Source of the DNA: an uncultured Verrucomicrobiota bacterium
GTDB lineage: Bacteria; Verrucomicrobiota; Verrucomicrobiia; Methylacidiphilales; Verrucolacustridaceae
Direction: 5' to 3'
Length of the DNA: 9,083 nucleotides
Assembly: GCA_903905395.1 (NCBI GenBank)
Contig: CAIVGD010000397.1
Location: 1-9,083 of the forward strand
Shown: positions 5,563 through 9,083 of the stretch, piece by piece
Numbering within the stretch: position 1 is the stretch's first letter
Layout of the letters: the number at the start of each line of letters is the position of its first letter
Made by a program: the position numbers and the translations under genes
The notes under the pieces: generated by a model
The model's database searches: none
Seen by the model: only the letters and a program-made list of their open reading frames with translations
What the model was told of the DNA's origin: nothing

Positions 5563-6984
5563 ATGAGTGGAATCGTCGCCCAAGACAAGCCGGACTTACA
5601 GATCGACCAAGACCAAGGAAACTTTTCCTACCCCGAGGATTATGCCTTTGATGCGGGAACTGGCCTGACGGAAAAAACGATCGATTACATCTGTGATACC
5701 AAGGGCGATCCGGATTGGGTGAGGGAATTTCGCAAGAAAGCCCTGAAGGTGTTTCAGGACAAGCCACTGCCTACGCATTGGGCGAGTAAGGATCTGGAAA
5801 ATATCCATTTCGACGATTTCCGCTACTACCTTTCGAAAGGAGCCAAGCCGAAGCGTTCGTGGGACGAGGTGCCGGATGATGTGAAGAAAACTTTCGAACG
5901 GCTCGGCATCCCGGAAAAAGAGCGCGCATTCCTCGCCGGGGTGGAGGCGCAATTCGATAGCGAAGCCGCCTATTCGAACATCAAGAAAGCGGTGGCGGAG
6001 CAGGGGGTGGTCTTCGTCGGGAGTCGCGAAGGACTAAAGGAGCACCCGGAAATTTTTCGAAAATGGTTCGGCAAGGTTATCCCAACGGGGGACAACAAAT
6101 TTTCCGCGCTGAACAGCGCCGTGTTTTCCGGCGGATCTTTTATTTATGTGCCCAAGGGCGTGAAAGTGAAACATCCCCTGCAAGCCTACTTCCGGATCAA
6201 TGCGGAGAACTTCGGTCAATTCGAGCGGACACTGATCATCGTGGATGAGGGCGCCGAGTTGACCTACATGGAGGGCTGCACCGCCCCGAAGTTTGATTCC
6301 GTCACCCTGCACAGCGCGGTGGTGGAGTTGGTCGCCATGAAAGGAGCCAAACTGCAGTACATCACCGTGCAAAATTGGAGTCCGAACGTTTTCAATCTGG
6401 TGACGAAGCGCGGATTGGCCCACGAGGAGGCGGAGATTAAGTGGATCGACTGTAACATCGGTTCAAGGTTGACGATGAAGTATCCGGGCGTGGTCTTGAA
6501 GGGGCGCAAGTCCCGCGGGGAGGTGCTCTCCATCGCCTTGGCGAATAACGGCCAACACCAAGACACCGGGGCCAAGATGATTCACGCGGCGGATGAGACG
6601 ACTTCCAACATTATTTCAAAATCGATCTCCATCGGATCTGGCCGGGCCACCTACCGGGGTCTTGTCCACATCCCCAGACATCTGAAGGGGTGCAAGAACA
6701 ACACCGAGTGTGATGCACTGTTGATCAACTCCGAATCACGAACCGACACCTACCCCGCCATCGTCACGCGCGGGGAGGGGAACTCCGTCCAGCACGAAGC
6801 CAGTGTTTCCAAGGTGAGCGCGGAGCAGATTTTTTACATGCAGCAGCGGGGATTATCGGAAGGCCAGGCGATGAGCCTGAGCGTAAATGGGTTTGTGAAC
6901 GAACTCGTACGCCAGTTCCCGATGGAATATAGTGTGGAATTGAAACGGCTCATCGACCTCGAGATGGAGGGGTCGGTGGGCTGA
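5563..6984 (+). CDS. sufB: SufB, iron-sulfur cluster scaffold subunit
   Basis: A 473-residue SufB of normal length, the scaffold subunit of SufBC2D on which nascent Fe-S clusters form. The N-terminal helical region (about 1-150) is followed by the right-handed beta-helix core. Key places are kept: EGCTAPKFDS (C239, probably the cysteine used in sulfur transfer through the core), NNTECDALLINSESRTDTYP with C383, which corresponds to E. coli Cys405, and QHEASVSKV with H411 and E412, corresponding to E. coli His433 and Glu434. The C-terminal EQIFYMQQRGLSEGQAMSL is the shared SufB/SufD helix. ATG at 5563 has AAAGGA 9 bases upstream. It sits 14 bases after sufC and 36 before the ferredoxin start. 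About three quarters of its Ile codons are ATC by my hand count, as expected for a well-expressed gene. Confidence 0.97.
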   Translation: MSGIVAQDKPDLQIDQDQGNFSYPEDYAFDAGTGLTEKTIDYICDTKGDPDWVREFRKKALKVFQDKPLPTHWASKDLENIHFDDFRYYLSKGAKPKRSWDEVPDDVKKTFERLGIPEKERAFLAGVEAQFDSEAAYSNIKKAVAEQGVVFVGSREGLKEHPEIFRKWFGKVIPTGDNKFSALNSAVFSGGSFIYVPKGVKVKHPLQAYFRINAENFGQFERTLIIVDEGAELTYMEGCTAPKFDSVTLHSAVVELVAMKGAKLQYITVQNWSPNVFNLVTKRGLAHEEAEIKWIDCNIGSRLTMKYPGVVLKGRKSRGEVLSIALANNGQHQDTGAKMIHAADETTSNIISKSISIGSGRATYRGLVHIPRHLKGCKNNTECDALLINSESRTDTYPAIVTRGEGNSVQHEASVSKVSAEQIFYMQQRGLSEGQAMSLSVNGFVNELVRQFPMEYSVELKRLIDLEMEGSVG

Positions 6985-7002
6985 ATGCAGCTAACACCAT
7001 CC

Positions 7003-7010
7003 AAGAGGAG
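7003..7010 (+). promoter_or_regulatory. Ribosome binding site AAGAGGAG fixing the ferredoxin start
   Basis: AAGAGGAG ends 10 bases before ATG at 7021. The earlier in-frame ATG at 6985 lies only one base after the sufB stop codon and has no comparable site at a usable distance, and its extra 12 residues (MQLTPSKRRTLI) are outside the ferredoxin domain. The site therefore supports 7021. Confidence 0.65.
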
Positions 7011-7020
7011 AACACTAATC

Positions 7021-7254
7021 ATGGCCGATTCCGCAAACCGCTACCCCGACAACGTTGCTGGGGCATACTACGTAGACAACCAGTGCATTGATTGCGACCT
7101 GTGCCGCGAGACGGCCCCGGCCAGCTTCAAGCGTAATGAGGACGGGGGCTTCTCGTTCGTCTACAACCAACCCACCACGCCGGAAGAGCAGAAGCTCGCC
7201 AAAGAGGCGATGGAAGGCTGTCCCGTCGAAGCCATCGGCAACAACGGTGCCTGA
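7021..7254 (+). CDS. Small 4Fe-4S ferredoxin encoded within the suf operon
   Basis: A 77-residue soluble ferredoxin with one cluster-binding set: C22-x2-C25-x2-C28 (in QCIDCDLCRETAP) and C67 followed by Pro (GCPVEAI). This is the pattern of single-cluster ferredoxins that bind 4Fe-4S. The second half of a bacterial two-cluster ferredoxin is absent; the region between the cysteine sets has FKRNEDGGFSFVYNQP. All four ligands are Cys, so a 4Fe-4S rather than 3Fe-4S cluster is expected. It lies 36 bases after sufB and 17 before sufD. Its place suggests it supplies electrons for cluster assembly or sulfur reduction, or serves as an early acceptor of clusters; neither can be decided from sequence. 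The acidic composition is usual for an electron carrier. Confidence 0.92.
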   Translation: MADSANRYPDNVAGAYYVDNQCIDCDLCRETAPASFKRNEDGGFSFVYNQPTTPEEQKLAKEAMEGCPVEAIGNNGA

Positions 7255-7271
7255 GCGCCACTCCCTCCGTG

Positions 7272-8666
7272 ATGGTCAAAAACGGCCCAATGCCGCCGGC
7301 CCGTAACGGAGTTTTGGTTCCCGCTTGGTGGCAGGGACGGCAGGCGGAGGCTTGGAAAAAATTCCAGGCCACGCCTATGCCGCGCCGGCAGGATGAGGAC
7401 TGGCGCTTTGCCACGATCGACGCCATCCAGCTGGGGGATTTCCAGCCTGGGAGGAAAGGAGAGACGGCGGACGCCGCTTGGGCGGAGAAAAGTACCCCAT
7501 CTTTTTCCCATGCGGCCAAGGCAGTTTTCGCCAACGACCGTCTTTTTCAGCTGGAGGGAGCGGAGGAACTTGCTCGGAAGGGGGTCGTTTTTGAATCATT
7601 GAGCGGGGCGCTGGAAAAACATCCCGCTTTGCTCAAAAAATATTTCATGGCACATCCGGTGGATCTGGGGGCGCAGAAGTTTGCCGCCCTGCACGCGGCC
7701 CACGCTTCGGCCGGAGTGCTCATCCATGTCCCGAAAAATGTGGAGGTGGAACTGCCCTTGGTTTCCTTTCATTGGCTGGACGGAAACGATTCGGCGGTAT
7801 TTCCGCATACTCTGATTGTGGCGGGGGAGAATTCGAAAGTTACGGTGGTTGATTTTCTTGGCTCGGCCGATCCCGAAGGAAAAGGCTTGGCCTGCGGGTT
7901 GAACGACCTCCTGGTGGGGCCCGGGGCAAAAGTGAATTACATCTGCTTCCAGCGCTGGGGCTCCAATGTGACAAGTTTTCAGTTGAATTCGACGCGGGTG
8001 GAAAAAGACGGGGAGGCACGTACTCTTTTCGTGAATTTGGGAGCGGCTTATGCGAGACAGGAAAGTCGGAGCACGCTGGCGGGGAGCGGGGCGCGGAGCG
8101 AGATGCTAGGTCTTTCCGTGGGCAAGGATCGGCAGGAGTTCGATCAGCGGACCCTGCAGTGTCACGATGTGCCGAACACATGGAGCGACCTGCTCTACAA
8201 GAATGCGCTGGATGACCGGTCAAAATCGATTTTCAAAGGTCTCATTCGAGTCGCACCGGGAGCGTCGAAAACGGATGCCTATCAGAACAACCGGAATCTT
8301 CTTCTCAACCCTGAGGCCGAGGCAGATTCGATGCCGGGACTTGAGATCCTAAACGACGATGTGCGCTGTACTCACGGGGCGACCACGGGGCAGATAGACC
8401 GGGAGCTGCTTTTTTATCTCATGGCCCGGGGGATTGATCCGCGGACGGGGGCCCAGCTCCTGGCCCATGGGTTTTTTGAGGAGGTGATTGCGCGTTTGCC
8501 CAACAGGAAAATCGGGGAGGCGGTGCGGACGGCGGTTGCGGAAAAGTTTACGGCGATGCGTTCCAGATCCAGAAAGATGCTCACCTCCGCCTCGCGCGGC
8601 AAGAGTCCCCGCACTTCGGAGGAGGAGGCCATGGATATCCGGGCTTTGCAGGGGTTGGCAGGATGA
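7272..8666 (+). CDS. sufD: SufD, scaffold partner of SufB
   Basis: A 464-residue SufD, homologous to the SufB core and forming the SufB-SufC2-SufD heterocomplex. Near the N-terminus is PRRQDEDWRF (about 37-46), the conserved R-x-E-x-W-R/K motif of SufD. The middle is the beta-helix. The C-terminal part has DDVRCTHGATTGQIDRELLF, with C366 and H368; H368 corresponds to E. coli SufD His360, needed for iron entry. It ends with FYLMARGIDPRTGAQLLAHGF, typical of SufD, then a basic, Ser/Arg-rich tail (about 420-450) that is longer than usual. The start may be ATG 7272 or GTG 7269; neither has a Shine-Dalgarno, so translation may depend on the ferredoxin gene 17 bases upstream. The stop overlaps the ATG of a possible small ORF. 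Confidence 0.95.
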   Translation: MVKNGPMPPARNGVLVPAWWQGRQAEAWKKFQATPMPRRQDEDWRFATIDAIQLGDFQPGRKGETADAAWAEKSTPSFSHAAKAVFANDRLFQLEGAEELARKGVVFESLSGALEKHPALLKKYFMAHPVDLGAQKFAALHAAHASAGVLIHVPKNVEVELPLVSFHWLDGNDSAVFPHTLIVAGENSKVTVVDFLGSADPEGKGLACGLNDLLVGPGAKVNYICFQRWGSNVTSFQLNSTRVEKDGEARTLFVNLGAAYARQESRSTLAGSGARSEMLGLSVGKDRQEFDQRTLQCHDVPNTWSDLLYKNALDDRSKSIFKGLIRVAPGASKTDAYQNNRNLLLNPEAEADSMPGLEILNDDVRCTHGATTGQIDRELLFYLMARGIDPRTGAQLLAHGFFEEVIARLPNRKIGEAVRTAVAEKFTAMRSRSRKMLTSASRGKSPRTSEEEAMDIRALQGLAG

Positions 8667-8782
8667 GAATCCACAGGACTTGCCGTGGGTTTTCACCCTT
8701 CGAAGTGGAATCGCTAGGGGTGTTACCGATGAAACACTGGGAGGAGAGGGAGATGTTCTTTTTTAAAAAAATAAAATCATGA
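8663..8782 (+). CDS. Possible 39-codon ORF linking sufD to sufT
   Basis: An open frame of 39 codons, beginning MRIHRTCRGFSPFEVESL and ending with a basic stretch FFFKKIKS. Its ATG overlaps the sufD stop as ATGA, and its TGA overlaps the sufT ATG in the same way. I recognise no domain. There is one Cys, and no membrane segment. A GGGG run at 8651-8654 is 8 bases upstream of the start, a modest ribosome site. It may exist to carry ribosomes from sufD to sufT, which has no Shine-Dalgarno of its own, or it may be a non-coding gap where both overlaps arose by chance. Composition is less G-rich than the neighbours near its 3' end. Confidence 0.3.
   Translation: MRIHRTCRGFSPFEVESLGVLPMKHWEEREMFFFKKIKS
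8759..8770. promoter_or_regulatory. TTTTTTAAAAAA palindrome upstream of sufT
   Basis: Six T followed by six A form a perfect 12-base palindrome, ending 8 bases before the sufT ATG, in otherwise G-rich DNA. The A-rich stretch continues (ATAAAATC). It may serve as an A-rich translation enhancer in the absence of a Shine-Dalgarno, or be a weak transcription signal. There is no T-run after a GC hairpin, so it is not an intrinsic terminator on the + strand. Confidence 0.25.
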
Positions 8783-9083
8783 AACCAGGAAAACAGACGA
8801 AACTTTTGCGCGAAGTTCCAGCGACGGCCATTCCGGCGGGTTCTCCGCTTATTTTGCCAAAGGGTTTGGAGGTCACGCTGACACAGTCGCTGGGGGGGAG
8901 TCATACCGTGGCTGGGGTTTTTGGTTTGGCTCGGATCGAGGAGAAAGATCAGGATGCGCTGGGTCTGGCAATCGTGATTTCGAGTGCTCCTGCCACGGAT
9001 TCAGGCGAAGCGGCGGACGAGAAGAAAGTTTGGGAAAAGATGAGGGAAGTTTTTGATCCGGAGATCCCGGTCAACATCGTGGA
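8779..9083 (+). CDS. sufT: SufT, Fe-S cluster assembly protein with MIP18/DUF59 domain (partial)
   Basis: The first 101 codons of a gene that runs off the right edge. The N-terminal part carries LPKGLEVTLTQSLGGSHTV (about 27-43), the N-terminal extension motif shared by SufT proteins. It is followed by a variable acidic linker (SSAPATDSGEAADE) and then VWEKMREVFDPEIPVNIV (84-101), the beginning of the MIP18/DUF59 domain whose DPEIPVN-hD motif defines the family. SufT is thought to assist maturation of 4Fe-4S proteins. The ATG at 8779 is the only possible start: the frame has a TAA at 8764. There is no Shine-Dalgarno, and the ATG overlaps the TGA of the preceding 39-codon ORF. As last visible gene of the suf operon, it may be followed by sufS, which is missing from the window. 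Confidence 0.9.
   Translation, partial: MKPGKQTKLLREVPATAIPAGSPLILPKGLEVTLTQSLGGSHTVAGVFGLARIEEKDQDALGLAIVISSAPATDSGEAADEKKVWEKMREVFDPEIPVNIV

Noticed and set aside
6985..7020. Earlier ATG for the ferredoxin
   Set aside because: It lies one base after the sufB stop codon without a usable ribosome site, and AAGAGGAG at 7003-7010 points to ATG 7021.
8684..8740. Hairpins GGGT/ACCC and GTGTT/AACAC between sufD and sufT as an attenuator
   Set aside because: Stems are only 4-5 base pairs and neither is followed directly by a T run on the + strand.
1..9083. CRISPR arrays, tRNA or rRNA genes, transposases, integration sites
   Set aside because: No repeated spacer pattern, cloverleaf-like sequence, rRNA-like stretch or transposase domain was seen on either strand.

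Overview
The window is bacterial chromosome, densely coded, with strong G richness on the + strand. It holds ten clearly recognisable protein genes, one doubtful small ORF and one 126-base intergenic region that looks like a regulated promoter. I see no rRNA, tRNA, CRISPR array or insertion sequence. The taxon cannot be fixed from sequence alone. The protein flavours and the order PerR/Fur-like regulator - sufC - sufB - ferredoxin - sufD - sufT suggest a member of the PVC group, perhaps Verrucomicrobiota; this is a low-confidence inference.

Left part (1-1705): the end of an Nramp-type metal transporter gene (mntH-like) overlaps by 4 bases a universal stress protein gene, which in turn overlaps a DUF429 gene, so the three look like one tightly coupled transcript. 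The DUF429 gene runs tail-to-tail into, and overlaps, a minus-strand gene for a small cysteine-rich YkgJ-type metal-chelating protein.

Middle part (1706-4232): a divergent 140-base gap leads into a large phosphohexomutase gene whose stop overlaps the TTG start of a SufE gene. SufE, the sulfur-transfer partner of the Suf machine, is thus made from a sugar-phosphate mutase transcript, just outside the main suf operon.

Right part (4233-9083): the gap 4233-4358 has a good sigma-70-type promoter with a perfect 7-1-7 palindrome of the Fur/PerR type lying in its spacer. It drives a PerR-like regulator gene, then sufC (ATPase), sufB (scaffold), a 4Fe-4S ferredoxin, sufD (scaffold partner), possibly a 39-codon ORF, and sufT, which runs off the right edge. 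Gene overlaps and short gaps make this a single operon for iron-sulfur cluster assembly, predicted to be autoregulated by its first gene. The cysteine desulfurase (sufS) is not in the window.

The most notable points are the unusual metal site of the regulator (Cys where PerR has Asp85, and three of four structural zinc cysteines missing), its operator placed inside the promoter, and the ferredoxin embedded between sufB and sufD. A minute ORF also bridges sufD and sufT by ATGA overlaps at both ends. Every region over 300 bases is covered by a gene.
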